Source: Mucilaginibacter gossypiicola (lineage in GTDB: Bacteria > Bacteroidota > Bacteroidia > Sphingobacteriales > Sphingobacteriaceae). From it: 64,000 nucleotides of DNA. Of this stretch, positions 8,479 through 16,753 are shown piece after piece. The translations under genes were made by a program, and so were the position numbers. The notes beneath the pieces are model-generated. The model made no database searches and had not been told where the DNA came from. It saw only the letters and a list, made by a program, of their open reading frames with translations. Positions within the stretch are counted from its first letter, which is position 1, and each line of letters starts with the position of its first letter. The DNA is taken from the NCBI RefSeq assembly GCF_900110105.1, contig NZ_FOCL01000007.1, forward strand, positions 124,001 to 188,000, in the 5' to 3' direction.

Positions 8479-9429
8479 ATGAAAAAAACGCCTTCAACTG
8501 CTTTCCGACGCGTGCTTTCAATTGTTGGCGTGCTGATAGTAGCTTTTGTGCCGCTCCAGTTTGCATCGCCGGTAGTTGTTAATCCGCCTCTTACAAAGGA
8601 GATATCTGCTCCGGAGGAGGTTACCCGGATCTTGAAGCAATCCTGTTATGATTGTCACTCTAATGCATCAAATCCGCGCTGGTATGGGCGAATCGCGCCG
8701 GTCTCTTTTCTTGTTGCCCATAATATAAGCGAAGGCCGCGCGCGACTTAATTTTTCTGAATGGGACAAGAACCCGCCTGTTGTGCAGGAACTGTTATTAT
8801 GGGAAATAGTTAATGCGATAGAGCAGGGGAAGATGCCCCTTAACAGTTATTGCATGCTGCATAGCGGTTCACGGGTATCTGCTTCGGATCTTGCCATACT
8901 TAAAAAGTACGTTAATACTTTGCCCGGAAGGCATAAGGTTGATACAGCCCGGATTATCAGGCCTGCTACCCTTGCTTCAAGGCCGGCTAATGAAAAACTA
9001 TCCCGAATTCCTGTTTCGATAAATGGCGTTCCTTACTATCCTGATTATAAGAACTGGAAGATCATCAGCATCACCGATAAATATGATGGGGGAAGCATGC
9101 GTGTAGTATATGCCAATGACATTATGTACAATGCCATTAAATCAAAAAAGATGCCTTTTCCGGACGGATCAAAAATGGTTAAAGCTGTTTGGGGCAAACA
9201 GCAACAGGACAGCGACGGCATTGTAAGACCGGGTAATTTTCAGAATGTGCAGATTATGGTAAAGGATAGCAGGAAATACGCTGCAACCGAAGGCTGGGGA
9301 TTTGCAAAGTTTGATGGCCTGGGACTAAAACCATATGGAAAGACAGCAATCTTTGACAGGACTTGTATCAATTGCCACAGGTTATTGGCTCCCGGGAGCG
9401 ATTTTGTCTTTAACGTTCCCACTAAATAA
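8479..9429 (+). CDS. Haem-binding domain plus cytochrome P460 domain protein
   Basis: A 316-residue exported protein (N-terminal hydrophobic segment about 11-30). The first part (about 40-150) is a haem-binding domain with CYDCH (Cys56-His60) followed by the NPRWYGRIAPVSFLVAHNI segment. The second part (about 165-316) resembles cytochrome P460: DYKNWKIISITDKYDGGSMRV, a DGSKMVKAVW segment, GWGFAKFDG and a C-terminal CINCH (Cys296-His300). Two c-type haems are therefore expected. Known P460 enzymes oxidise hydroxylamine or bind NO, which may or may not hold here. The next gene, 32 bp on, encodes a related lipoprotein, so both are probably one transcript. Confidence 0.82.
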   Translation: MKKTPSTAFRRVLSIVGVLIVAFVPLQFASPVVVNPPLTKEISAPEEVTRILKQSCYDCHSNASNPRWYGRIAPVSFLVAHNISEGRARLNFSEWDKNPPVVQELLLWEIVNAIEQGKMPLNSYCMLHSGSRVSASDLAILKKYVNTLPGRHKVDTARIIRPATLASRPANEKLSRIPVSINGVPYYPDYKNWKIISITDKYDGGSMRVVYANDIMYNAIKSKKMPFPDGSKMVKAVWGKQQQDSDGIVRPGNFQNVQIMVKDSRKYAATEGWGFAKFDGLGLKPYGKTAIFDRTCINCHRLLAPGSDFVFNVPTK

Positions 9430-9461
9430 ATTCACTAAGCCGTAAACTGAAATATAGGGTT

Positions 9462-9920
9462 ATGTTGAAAATAATTTCATACACATTATCTGCCGCGCTG
9501 CTGTTGGGAAGCTGCCGGCAGAAAAAGAATGCTGAGCTGGCTCCGGAATATTTATACGAGGTCAAAGATCAGAAACCTATCTGTTCATTGATCGACAATA
9601 AAAAGGGGAATATTTTAATGCTTTATGGGAATAATGTTGCCCTGCAAGCTGCCAATGATTCGCTGGTGAAACAAGTGCCTGGAGCACATTATACCCTGGT
9701 TACCTGGAAGCAAAAGCAAATGCCAGGTTGGTACGGAACCAATATGAATGGTGGGATATATTCTGTTGAGACCCTTCAAGTTTCGCAGGTTGGGACACAG
9801 CCATTCAGAGCCGACTATGGATTTAAGCCGGGTGAAGTTTATTCGTCTTTAAACACAAAATTTGACCGCGATCAACGGATTCGCTTTATAATAGAACAGC
9901 GGGCCGCCATATTGCCATAA
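9462..9920 (+). CDS. Small lipoprotein, probable partner of the cytochrome P460 protein
   Basis: A 152-residue lipoprotein: the signal sequence ends LLLGSC (Cys18). The body has ILMLYGNNVALQAAN, HYTLVTWKQ and PGWYGTNMNGGIYSVETL. This pattern resembles P460-associated proteins of Bacteroidota with a LYGND and LVTW signature, though there is no CxxCH haem motif. It lies 32 bp after the two-haem protein and before a strong bidirectional terminator, so a joint role at the envelope is likely. The biochemical function is unknown. Confidence 0.65.
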   Translation: MLKIISYTLSAALLLGSCRQKKNAELAPEYLYEVKDQKPICSLIDNKKGNILMLYGNNVALQAANDSLVKQVPGAHYTLVTWKQKQMPGWYGTNMNGGIYSVETLQVSQVGTQPFRADYGFKPGEVYSSLNTKFDRDQRIRFIIEQRAAILP

Positions 9921-9966
9921 AAACTAAGGCTTTTTAGGTTTAAGTGGAACTTCGGACATTGCCGGT

Positions 9967-10018
9967 CCGAATAAAAAATGTCATTCTTCATGCACGAAGA
10001 ATGACATTTTTTATTCGG
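9967..10018. terminator. Bidirectional terminator, 23-bp perfect stem
   Basis: Arms 9967-9989 and 9996-10018 are perfectly complementary over 23 bp around a 6-base loop (ATGCAC). The stem has A-rich and T-rich ends, giving T-runs in both directions. It separates the rightward P460 operon from the leftward LytTR gene. Confidence 0.9.
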
Positions 10019-10033
10019 TTAACCAGAGAGATT

Positions 10034-10642
10034 TTAGCGGTTCTCCATCCAGGAAAGAAAGAAAGGTGATTTTTCTTTATTAATGAGTAATTTCTCAGGC
10101 GTTTCTATAACCAATCTCACATACAGCTTGCGCATAAAATAAAGTTCGGCTTCTTTTATGGCTTTGAAATTGATGAGGTATTGGCGGTTAACACGAAAAA
10201 ATTGATCGGGCGACACTGCCGCAGTGATCTGATCAAGTGATTGGCTGAGCGTATACTCCTGTTTATCAAAACATACCATTGATACAGCGTTATTTCTGAT
10301 GTAAAAGAAAGCTATATTATCTGTTGAAACAGTAGTGTATTTGGGGTTTTTAAATACTAAAAAGCTTTGTTTCCATCGCTTGGTCTGCTGTTGGTAAATG
10401 TTTTCGTTCTGAACGGCCTGCTCTAAACGATTATCCTGTGGCTGTACCGCATATACAATATGATTTTCATTTAAATGGTTGCTTTGTTTGAGTGTAATCT
10501 TATTGTGGTATAACTCATTATGGTGAAATTCGTCATTTCCTCCTACATAAAGGAGACAGTCTTTAATTAAGATAAAGTCCGAATCAAAGCCGTTTTTGGG
10601 GAAGTCGATGATCATTTTTGTTTTAGCGTTGTAGTTCTCCAT
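10034..10642 (-). CDS. LytTR-domain DNA-binding regulator without a recognisable receiver domain
   Basis: A 202-residue protein. The C-terminal half (about 95-200) is a LytTR DNA-binding domain: IAFFYIRNNAVSMVCFD, YTLSQSLDQI, then FFRVNRQYLINFKAI and the late basic strand KLYVRLVIETPEKLLINKEK. The N-terminal 90 residues do not show the acidic pocket, DxxMP or Lys of a response-regulator receiver, so it may be a one-component regulator or need an unknown partner. It is a single gene with a 434-bp upstream region rich in palindromes (10726-10762 and 10826-10852). A second in-frame Met at residue 10 is an alternative start. Confidence 0.85.
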   Translation of the reverse strand: MENYNAKTKMIIDFPKNGFDSDFILIKDCLLYVGGNDEFHHNELYHNKITLKQSNHLNENHIVYAVQPQDNRLEQAVQNENIYQQQTKRWKQSFLVFKNPKYTTVSTDNIAFFYIRNNAVSMVCFDKQEYTLSQSLDQITAAVSPDQFFRVNRQYLINFKAIKEAELYFMRKLYVRLVIETPEKLLINKEKSPFFLSWMENR

Positions 10643-10725
10643 AGCATAAATTCATTTTAGTTTTGTGGATCAATGACTGGGTGGATATTTCGTTGTTTTC
10701 TTTTCATTACAGATGTGTTTCAAGT

Positions 10726-10762
10726 GGTATAACGATGTTTCGATAAATACAAACGATATACC
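10726..10762 (-). promoter_or_regulatory. Imperfect 37-bp palindrome upstream of the LytTR gene
   Basis: Ends GGTAT (10726-10730) and ATACC (10758-10762) are inverted. Read on the minus strand it contains CGTTTGTATTTA (10755-10744), followed by a second CGTT 21 bp after the first. LytTR proteins typically bind direct repeats with a period of about 21 bp, so autoregulation is possible. The block CGTTTGTATTTA recurs at 36057-36068 before the NtrC-type regulator gene. Confidence 0.4.
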
Positions 10763-10825
10763 ATTGTATTAAATGTTTGATTGTTAGTGTTTTGCATGTT
10801 TTTGCTCGGCTGGGAAATAACGGGT

Positions 10826-10852
10826 ATTTCATGAAATCGCTTAATTTCATGA
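10826..10852. promoter_or_regulatory. ATTTCATGAAAT palindrome and a neighbouring half-site
   Basis: A perfect 12-bp palindrome at 10826-10837 is followed closely by AATTTCATGAT. Similar CATGAAAT palindromes occur at 26800-26818 (before an ECF sigma gene) and 35958-35996 (before the NtrC-type regulator). A shared regulator is inference. Confidence 0.35.
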
Positions 10853-10950
10853 TGCCCGCGATTTAATTCGCCCATTGATGAGCATAGAAATCTGCATTGT
10901 ATTTAAGCTGGCAGTGCTAAATATTCATTATTTATCGAAGCTGCATTATA

Positions 10951-10986
10951 TAAAAAGGCAACCCCGGTTACAGGATTGCCTTTTTA
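10951..10986 (-). terminator. Second terminator-like hairpin downstream of the catalase gene
   Basis: Arms TAAAAAGGCAA (10951-10961) and TTGCCTTTTTA (10976-10986) pair perfectly, with T-rich ends on both strands. It lies 46 bp beyond the first hairpin after the catalase operon. Confidence 0.7.
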
Positions 10987-11031
10987 TGCAGAACAGGATC
11001 TGAAGTGTGCTCTTTTGAATTTGTAGCTAAT

Positions 11032-11061
11032 AAAAAGCCCCCATGCTTATCGGATGGGGGC
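11032..11061 (-). terminator. Rho-independent terminator of the epoxide hydrolase-catalase operon
   Basis: On the minus strand a stem GCCCCCAT/ATGGGGGC (11061-11054 with 11044-11037) is followed directly by five T. It begins 16 bp after the catalase stop codon. Confidence 0.9.
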
Positions 11062-11076
11062 AGATTGCGGGTTTTG

Positions 11077-12567
11077 TTATATCGTGGTTATTTTACGCAT
11101 ATCATAACCTTCAAAATCGTTGACCACCTGCATTGACAGGCCCAGCTTGCCGGCAACACCCAGTCCATAATCAGGATCTGCCTTGTAGCAATTTCTGATG
11201 TGCCTTATCTGGATAAACTGTTGCGCGCCGCCTATAGCCGCTGCGGTGTTCAAGAATAAAGCTTCTTTCTGGCTTGGGGACATCAAACGAAAAAGGTTAC
11301 CAGGCTGACTGAAGTAATCATCATCTTCCAGGTGGTCCCAATGGGCAGCATCTCCATTGATAGCTAACGGAGGTTCTGTAAAATCCGGTTGTTGTTGCCA
11401 TTGGTTAAAACTGTTGGGCTCATATGATTTGGTGCTGCCATAATTGCCATCGGTACGCATCGCTCCATCCCTATGGTAGGAATGGTATGGGCATTTAGAC
11501 GAGTTTACAGGGATTTGATGATGATTTATGCCTAAACGGTACCGCTGCGCGTCTCCGTAAGAGAACAGGCGTCCCTGGAGCATTTTATCTGGCGAAAAAC
11601 CGATCCCTGGTACTACGTTTGCAGGGTTGAAGGCGGCCTGTTCTACTTCAGCAAAATAATTTTCGGGATTACGGTTCAACGTTAGCTCACCCACAGGTAT
11701 CAGCGGATAATCGTTGTGCGGCCATACTTTAGTAAGATCGAATGGGTTGATATGATAAGAAGCTGCATCTTCCTCATTCATGATCTGCACATACATCAAC
11801 CATTTTGGAAAATCACCTTTTTCAATACTCTCAAACAGGTCCCGCTGATGGCTTTCCCGGTCTTTGCCAATTAAAGCTTCCGCTTCTTCGTTGCTTAGGT
11901 TTTGAATGCCCTGGGCCGTTTTAAAATGAAATTTTACCCAGTATCGTTTTTTGTCTGCATTGATGAAGCTAAAGGTGTGGCTGCCAAATCCATCCATATG
12001 CCTGTAGGTTTTAGGCAGTCCGCGATCGCTCATTACAATGGTTACCTGGTGCAGGGCTTCCGGTAATAATGTCCAGAAATCCCAGTTGTTATCGGCACTT
12101 CTCAGGTTAGTTTGCGGATCACGTTTAACGGCATGGTTAAGGTCCGGGAATTTCAGCGGGTCGCGTAAAAAGAATACAGGGGTATTGTTACCCACTAAAT
12201 CCCAATTGCCTTCTTCTGTATAAAATTTGATGGCGAAACCACGGATATCTCTTTCTGCATCAGCAGCACCACGCTCACCTGCTACGGTCGAAAAACGGAC
12301 GAATAATGGCGTTTCCTTACCTATTTCTGCAAATAATTTTGCCCGGGTATACTTGCTGATGTCATGTGTAACCTTAAAGGTACCGTATGCGCCTGAACCT
12401 TTGGCATGCATTCGTCTCTCAGGTATTACCTCACGATCAAAATGTGCCATCTTCTCTAAAAACCAGGTGTCCTGTAACAATGCCGGTCCCCGCTTGCCCG
12501 CGGTCATTATGTTTTGATTGTCGGGTACAGGGCTACCTGTACGGGTGGTTAATTTATTGTCTGCCAT
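11077..12567 (-). CDS. katA: Monofunctional haem catalase
   Basis: A 496-residue small-subunit (clade 3 type) catalase that splits hydrogen peroxide into water and oxygen. The distal His54 lies in RRMHAKGSG, the catalytic Asn in VGNNTP (127-128), and the haem-ligating Tyr337 with its Arg partner in RLFSYGDAQRYRLG. There is no signal peptide, so the enzyme is cytoplasmic. The gene begins 26 bp after the epoxide hydrolase gene with no promoter between, so the two form an operon. This is an unusual pairing that ties peroxide removal to epoxide or other oxidative chemistry. The symbol katA follows common usage for this class. Confidence 0.95.
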   Translation of the reverse strand: MADNKLTTRTGSPVPDNQNIMTAGKRGPALLQDTWFLEKMAHFDREVIPERRMHAKGSGAYGTFKVTHDISKYTRAKLFAEIGKETPLFVRFSTVAGERGAADAERDIRGFAIKFYTEEGNWDLVGNNTPVFFLRDPLKFPDLNHAVKRDPQTNLRSADNNWDFWTLLPEALHQVTIVMSDRGLPKTYRHMDGFGSHTFSFINADKKRYWVKFHFKTAQGIQNLSNEEAEALIGKDRESHQRDLFESIEKGDFPKWLMYVQIMNEEDAASYHINPFDLTKVWPHNDYPLIPVGELTLNRNPENYFAEVEQAAFNPANVVPGIGFSPDKMLQGRLFSYGDAQRYRLGINHHQIPVNSSKCPYHSYHRDGAMRTDGNYGSTKSYEPNSFNQWQQQPDFTEPPLAINGDAAHWDHLEDDDYFSQPGNLFRLMSPSQKEALFLNTAAAIGGAQQFIQIRHIRNCYKADPDYGLGVAGKLGLSMQVVNDFEGYDMRKITTI

Positions 12568-12593
12568 GTTTTTTGAATTGTTTATCTAAGCCG

Positions 12594-13865
12594 TTAGCGT
12601 ACTGATTTAAACGCAGCCCTGATTTCTTCAGCCAGTAGTTGTGGTTGTTCCCAGGCTGCAAAATGGCCGCCATTATTCACTTCATTAAAATAGATCAGGT
12701 TGTGATAGCAGCGCTCAGCCCAGGTTTTAGGTGCCTGGTATATTTCGCCGGGAAAAACCGTTACAGCTACCGGCGTTGAAATTTCACGGGCATTAAAATT
12801 ATTGGAGTGATCTTCCCAATAGATCTGAGCTGCGGAAGTGGCGCTGTTTGTTAGCCAGTAAAGTGATATATCATCAAGTATCTCATCGCGGCTAAGCACT
12901 TTTTCAGGTTCGCCTCCGCTATATGTCCACTGCACTATTTTGTCGTACATCCAGGCAGCCTGGCCAACCGGCGAGTCTGCCAGTGCATACCCTACAGTTT
13001 GCGGGCGGGTAACCATCATCGCAGCATAACCGCAATTGTTTTTATAGAAGTTGTTCAATGATTCATAAGCAGCTTTTTCCTTAACAGACAGGCCGGCAGG
13101 TGCGTCGTCTCCATTGGTTAAGTGCGCCGCGATATCCGGAGGTACTGTGGCCGGCATATTGATATGGATGGCTAAAAGGCCCGGCACATGTTGTAAAGCC
13201 ATGCGTTGTGATATAACAGAACCACAATCCCCGCCTTGAGATACGAATTGCTTGTAACCCAATCGGTTCATTAACTCTCCCCAGGCGCGTGCAATATGGT
13301 CAGAGCCCCAGCCTGTATTTGCCGGCTGGCCCGAAAAGCCGAAGCCCGGTAATGAAGGTATCACAACGTCGAATGCATCCTCTGCTTTGCCGCCATAAGC
13401 TGTTGGATTGGTGAGCGGATCAATCACTTTCAATAATTCAAATATCGAACCTGGCCAGCCATGGGTCATGATGAGCGGCAGGGCCTTAGGGTGTTTGGAA
13501 CGGACGTGAATGAACTGGATATCGAGTCCGTCGATATTGGTTACAAACATGGGCAGGGCGTTTAGTTTGGCTTCGCCTTTGCGCCAATCATAGCCCGATG
13601 CCCAGTATTTTACAAGGTTTTGAAGTTGTTGTTTGCGTAAGCCCTGCGATTCGTCATTTGCGGTTTCACGTCCCGGCCAGCGTGTGGCAAGCAATCTTTT
13701 TTTGAGGTCAGCGAGTTGTTCATCGGTAACATGTACGTGAAATGGACGAATGCTTTTATCATTCTTATTTACAGTAGGTTGTGTTTGGGCTTTGCTTTGT
13801 AAAGTGCACAGCCCTACGGCCGCGCTAAAAAACGCAGACAGCAAGGTGGTTTTTAGGTTTCTCAT
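12594..13865 (-). CDS. Exported epoxide hydrolase with EHN domain
   Basis: A 423-residue protein with a signal peptide (about 1-26, ending SKA|QTQP). The N-terminal domain (about 38-145) is the epoxide hydrolase N-terminal type: IRPFHVHVTDEQLADLKKRL and GYDWRKGEAKLNALP. The hydrolase core has HGWPGS (135-140), nucleophile Asp213 in GGDCGS and His401 in GGHFAAWEQP. This set matches microsomal-type epoxide hydrolases, which open epoxides to diols. It is first in an operon with the catalase. Its promoter has the -7 box TACTTTCG and a TTTGTC element 48 bp further upstream. Substrates in vivo are unknown. Confidence 0.9.
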   Translation of the reverse strand: MRNLKTTLLSAFFSAAVGLCTLQSKAQTQPTVNKNDKSIRPFHVHVTDEQLADLKKRLLATRWPGRETANDESQGLRKQQLQNLVKYWASGYDWRKGEAKLNALPMFVTNIDGLDIQFIHVRSKHPKALPLIMTHGWPGSIFELLKVIDPLTNPTAYGGKAEDAFDVVIPSLPGFGFSGQPANTGWGSDHIARAWGELMNRLGYKQFVSQGGDCGSVISQRMALQHVPGLLAIHINMPATVPPDIAAHLTNGDDAPAGLSVKEKAAYESLNNFYKNNCGYAAMMVTRPQTVGYALADSPVGQAAWMYDKIVQWTYSGGEPEKVLSRDEILDDISLYWLTNSATSAAQIYWEDHSNNFNAREISTPVAVTVFPGEIYQAPKTWAERCYHNLIYFNEVNNGGHFAAWEQPQLLAEEIRAAFKSVR

Positions 13866-13888
13866 AGTAATTTATTTAATTAACTATG

Positions 13889-13944
13889 CGAAAGTATCTT
13901 CAAGAGGTACCAGCCAACACCGATAAATAGTTTAACCAGACAAA
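13889..13944 (-). promoter_or_regulatory. Promoter of the epoxide hydrolase-catalase operon with TTTGTC element
   Basis: Minus strand: -7 box TACTTTCG at 13896-13889, 24 bp before the ATG. The element TTTGTCTGGTTAAAC starts at 13944, exactly 48 bp upstream of the -7 box. A TTGG about 17 nt before the -7 box may be the -33 element. It is one of four strong members of a shared promoter design in this region. Confidence 0.6.
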
Positions 13945-13998
13945 ATTGATGCTGATTTAGACATTTTAGTTTTGCTGCTGATTGAAACCGCCGGAAAA

Positions 13999-15579
13999 TT
14001 AATGAGCTGCATCGGCCATGCTTACTTTGGATTTTGACTTTTTTACAAGAAGCAGCACAAATGGCACAAAAACAACAAACACGATCCCTACCATAATGAA
14101 AATGTCCATATAAGAGAGCAAAGTAGCTTGAGTGTTAACCCCATTATCTATGATTTGAACAGCGGCTTTCTGTGACGCCAGGCTGTCCAGCCCGTGCCCG
14201 CGAAACCCTGCGGAAAGTTGTTTTACCCGGTTTTGCACATTTATATCATTTGCATTCAGATGACCGATCAGGCCTGCACGGTGTTTACTGGTTTGCCTGG
14301 ATAGGAAGGTTGAAATCAAAGCGATCCCAAACGAACCACCTAACTGGCGCATCATTCCGGTAAATGCAGCCCCCTGACCAATCTCCTGGCCTTTTAATGT
14401 TGATAAGGCCATGGTGCTGATTGGGACTGACAGAAAGCCCAGCCCGATACCCCTGATAATAAGAGGCCAGAAAAAATCGCCGCCACCGGTTGTTGGCGTA
14501 ATTATCTGGTAGCATAACATACAGAAGATATAAAAAAGGAACATGCCGATGGCAATGAGAAATTTTTGCTGCACACCCCTTTGGATCAATGTAGCAATAA
14601 GGGGCATCATTAACGCGGTAAACAGCGTGCTCGGCAACTGAAGTAAACCGGCTTTCTGCGCTGTCCAGCCTAATACCGATTGCGTGAACAAAGGTATTAC
14701 AAACGTAGATCCGTAGGCGCCAAAGCCCAATACAAATGACAATGCTACACCTATGCTCAAATTCCTGTTTTTAAATACCCTGAGATTAACAACCGGAAAC
14801 CTTGTTTCCAGTTGCCTCCATACAAACAGGTACAAACCCAGAAAAGAGGTAATTGATAACGTGATAATTAATGGGCTGTTAAACCAATCCTCTTCCTGGC
14901 CTTTTTCTAAAATATATTGCAATGAGGATATCCCAATGGTAAGCAGGGCTATACCCAGCCAATCTATTTCGCTGGCTGATTTTTTTTGCTCATAGCGGGG
15001 ACTTTTTACATAGATCAGTGCTAATAAAGTAGCTACGATTCCAATGGGAATATTAATATAGAATATAAAAGGCCATGAAAAATTATCTACAATATATCCT
15101 CCCAGCGGCGGACCAAGCGTAGGGCCTACTATGATGCCCAACACATATATGGCCTGGGCCATGGCACGTTTTTCGGGAGGCCAGCTTTCGGTAATAATAG
15201 TCTGCGATGTTACCAGCAAAGCACCGCCACCCATACCCTGTATAAACCTGAAAATAATGATCTCGGTAACAGAATGAGCGTTGCCGCATAAAAAAGAACA
15301 AACTGTAAATATTATAATGGAAGCAGCAAAATAATTACGCCTGCCAAATTGCTGCGATAGCCAGCTGGTTAAAGGGATAACAATGACATTGGCTAATGAA
15401 TAGGCTGTAATAACCCAGCTTATTTCATTAAGTGTGGCCCCCAGGCTTCCGCGCATATTATTTAATGCAACATTTACTATGGTGGTATCAATTATTTCAA
15501 GTAAAGCGCAAAAAACTGCTGTTATGGTGATGATAGCTAAGCGTGGCCCACGCTCAATTAATGATTCATCTTGTTGCAT
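13999..15579 (-). CDS. DHA2-family (EmrB/QacA type) drug efflux MFS transporter
   Basis: A 526-residue inner-membrane protein with 14 predicted transmembrane segments, the size and count of the DHA2 group of proton-driven multidrug exporters. Typical motifs are visible: ALLEIIDTTIVNVAL in the first helix, motif A-like SQQFGRRNYFA near residue 76, GMGGGALLV, and motif C GIIVGPTLGPPLGG near 150. The last helix ends in a basic tail (KKSKSK). It is transcribed in the same direction as the epoxide hydrolase but separated from it by 133 bp that include that gene's own promoter. No membrane-fusion partner or TolC gene is next to it. Export of toxic compounds is family-based inference. Confidence 0.9.
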   Translation of the reverse strand: MQQDESLIERGPRLAIITITAVFCALLEIIDTTIVNVALNNMRGSLGATLNEISWVITAYSLANVIVIPLTSWLSQQFGRRNYFAASIIIFTVCSFLCGNAHSVTEIIIFRFIQGMGGGALLVTSQTIITESWPPEKRAMAQAIYVLGIIVGPTLGPPLGGYIVDNFSWPFIFYINIPIGIVATLLALIYVKSPRYEQKKSASEIDWLGIALLTIGISSLQYILEKGQEEDWFNSPLIITLSITSFLGLYLFVWRQLETRFPVVNLRVFKNRNLSIGVALSFVLGFGAYGSTFVIPLFTQSVLGWTAQKAGLLQLPSTLFTALMMPLIATLIQRGVQQKFLIAIGMFLFYIFCMLCYQIITPTTGGGDFFWPLIIRGIGLGFLSVPISTMALSTLKGQEIGQGAAFTGMMRQLGGSFGIALISTFLSRQTSKHRAGLIGHLNANDINVQNRVKQLSAGFRGHGLDSLASQKAAVQIIDNGVNTQATLLSYMDIFIMVGIVFVVFVPFVLLLVKKSKSKVSMADAAH

Positions 15580-15795
15580 CTTTGTAGGAGATTAAATTTG
15601 AATGGTAGTTCAAATGATGGTAATTAAATTGTTAGAGGTGCGTGGGCTTTACTTAACGCAGTTATCACAACAACTTGACTATGCAGGTTTTGAAAATGGG
15701 CAGATCATCCCGCTTTCTCTAATTATTATTGGAAATAACAAGGTCGGACAAACAGCCGCTGGAAGTCCAAATGTTTAAGACTTCTTGCCATGACA

Positions 15796-16209
15796 CTAAC
15801 GGCTTGCCGTTTCTTTTTTTAAATCAGCAATTTGTTTCTTTAATTCGGTAATTTGTGCTTGCTGTTCCTGCATTGCCGCAACCAATACCGGTACCAGTTG
15901 CGTATAGTCTATCGTTTCAAAATTGACCGCTTTTTGGGTGCTTTTGCCTTGTGCCGACCAGTTGCTTCCGGTACGTATAACATCCGGCATCACGGCCCTG
16001 GTACTGGATAGGTCAAGACCAAATTTGTAATATGGGGCCGATCCCTGAAATGTAGTTTCAACAGATAAAGGGTTTAGCTTGTTAATTATAAATGAGGCAT
16101 TTTTTAAAGATGAAGAGCTGCCTGAATTGTTATCATCGTTGATGCTCTGTGCGTTTACTGATTTGAAAATACCAACCAGTATTAAAGTGGAAAATAGTAT
16201 CCTGTACAT
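15796..16209 (-). CDS. Small secreted protein with endosialidase-chaperone-like coiled-coil end
   Basis: A 137-residue exported protein (signal peptide about 1-20, VNA|QSI). The middle part (about 35-90) includes APYYKFGLDLSSTRAVMPDVIR. The end is DYTQLVPVLVAAMQEQQAQ followed by a short coiled coil (about 108-135). This tail resembles the C-terminal segment of Bacteroidota proteins that carry a tail-fibre/S74 chaperone domain, but it is far shorter, so it may be a remnant or a small surface protein. It begins 6 bp after the preceding gene and shares its operon, which starts at a CCCC-N6-GGGGAT promoter. Confidence 0.6.
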   Translation of the reverse strand: MYRILFSTLILVGIFKSVNAQSINDDNNSGSSSSLKNASFIINKLNPLSVETTFQGSAPYYKFGLDLSSTRAVMPDVIRTGSNWSAQGKSTQKAVNFETIDYTQLVPVLVAAMQEQQAQITELKKQIADLKKETASR

Positions 16210-16215
16210 TGTTAT

Positions 16216-16515
16216 TTATTTGATTTTAGTTTCTATCCAATAGTTCCTGTTATAGTCTGACGTATGCTCTGTTTCCCTATTTGGCATAATTCGGTAAACG
16301 GTTTCCTCCAGAACACAGGCGTTATCCCATTTTTCGAAGCTTACGGCAAGATGGATGTCCTGCCCGGGAAGTAAGGCTGAGGTGATGAATTCTTTTACCT
16401 GCTCGCCGAGGTCACCGGCAGAAAGAAGTTTGACGGCCCCGGTATCATTATCGACTGCGGATATAGTCCTTATACTAATATTGAAACCGTTGCCATCGCT
16501 TTGGTTGATTTGCAT
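16216..16515 (-). CDS. Small protein of unknown function
   Basis: A 99-residue protein with no signal peptide and mixed beta/alpha character: ISIRTISAVDNDTGAVKLL, then GEQVKEFITSALLPGQDIHLAVSFEKWD. I do not recognise a family. It is the first gene of a two-gene leftward unit with the small secreted coiled-coil protein 6 bp downstream. Its promoter (-7 box TACTTTTG at 16543-16536) carries the operator motif shared with the nearby two-component system, so it is likely part of that regulon. Confidence 0.6.
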   Translation of the reverse strand: MQINQSDGNGFNISIRTISAVDNDTGAVKLLSAGDLGEQVKEFITSALLPGQDIHLAVSFEKWDNACVLEETVYRIMPNRETEHTSDYNRNYWIETKIK

Positions 16516-16535
16516 GTTATCTTAAATTTAAGATG

Positions 16536-16581
16536 CAAAAGTATCCAGCAATAAAAAGCGTGTACATCCCCAAAGTTGGGT
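16536..16581 (-). promoter_or_regulatory. Promoter and CCCC-N6-GGGGAT operator of the 16515 operon
   Basis: Minus strand: operator ACCC-AACTTT-GGGGAT at 16581-16566, then 22 nt, then -7 box TACTTTTG at 16543-16536. The ATG follows 21 nt later. Confidence 0.7.
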
Positions 16582-16675
16582 AGGATAACTGAAAAATGGG
16601 TTGCGTTATTAATATCCCGGTGCAGTGTACCCAATGTCTCTGAAAAAGATGCTCCTGTTTCCGAAAGCTTTATCT

Positions 16676-16721
16676 CCCCATTTTTGGTAATACCCACCAA
16701 AATGTTATTCCCTGACTTTTG
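16676..16721 (+). promoter_or_regulatory. Promoter and operator of the MFS gene at 16754
   Basis: Operator CCCC-ATTTTT-GGTAAT (16676-16691), then 22 nt, then -7-like box GACTTTTG (16714-16721). The right arm is a degenerate form of GGGGAT, but the spacing is identical to the other four sites. The ATG at 16754 follows 33 nt later. Confidence 0.6.
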
Positions 16722-16753
16722 TGCCTTTGAAAAATTTAAAAGGATTTACATAT

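Larger units (their letters stand above)
10643..11076. other. Upstream region of the LytTR gene (434 bp), no gene visible
   Basis: The part near the LytTR gene carries candidate operators; the far part carries two terminators of the catalase operon. The rest is AT-rich and shows no open frame with protein character. Confidence 0.6.

Noticed and set aside
15745..15750. Further TTTGTC (minus strand) upstream of the DHA2 transporter gene
   Set aside because: No -7-like box lies 46-48 bp downstream, so it is not counted with the shared promoter group.
16721..16753. ATG 11 codons upstream for the MFS gene
   Set aside because: It coincides with the -7 box; ATG at 16754 gives the usual N-terminus before the first helix.
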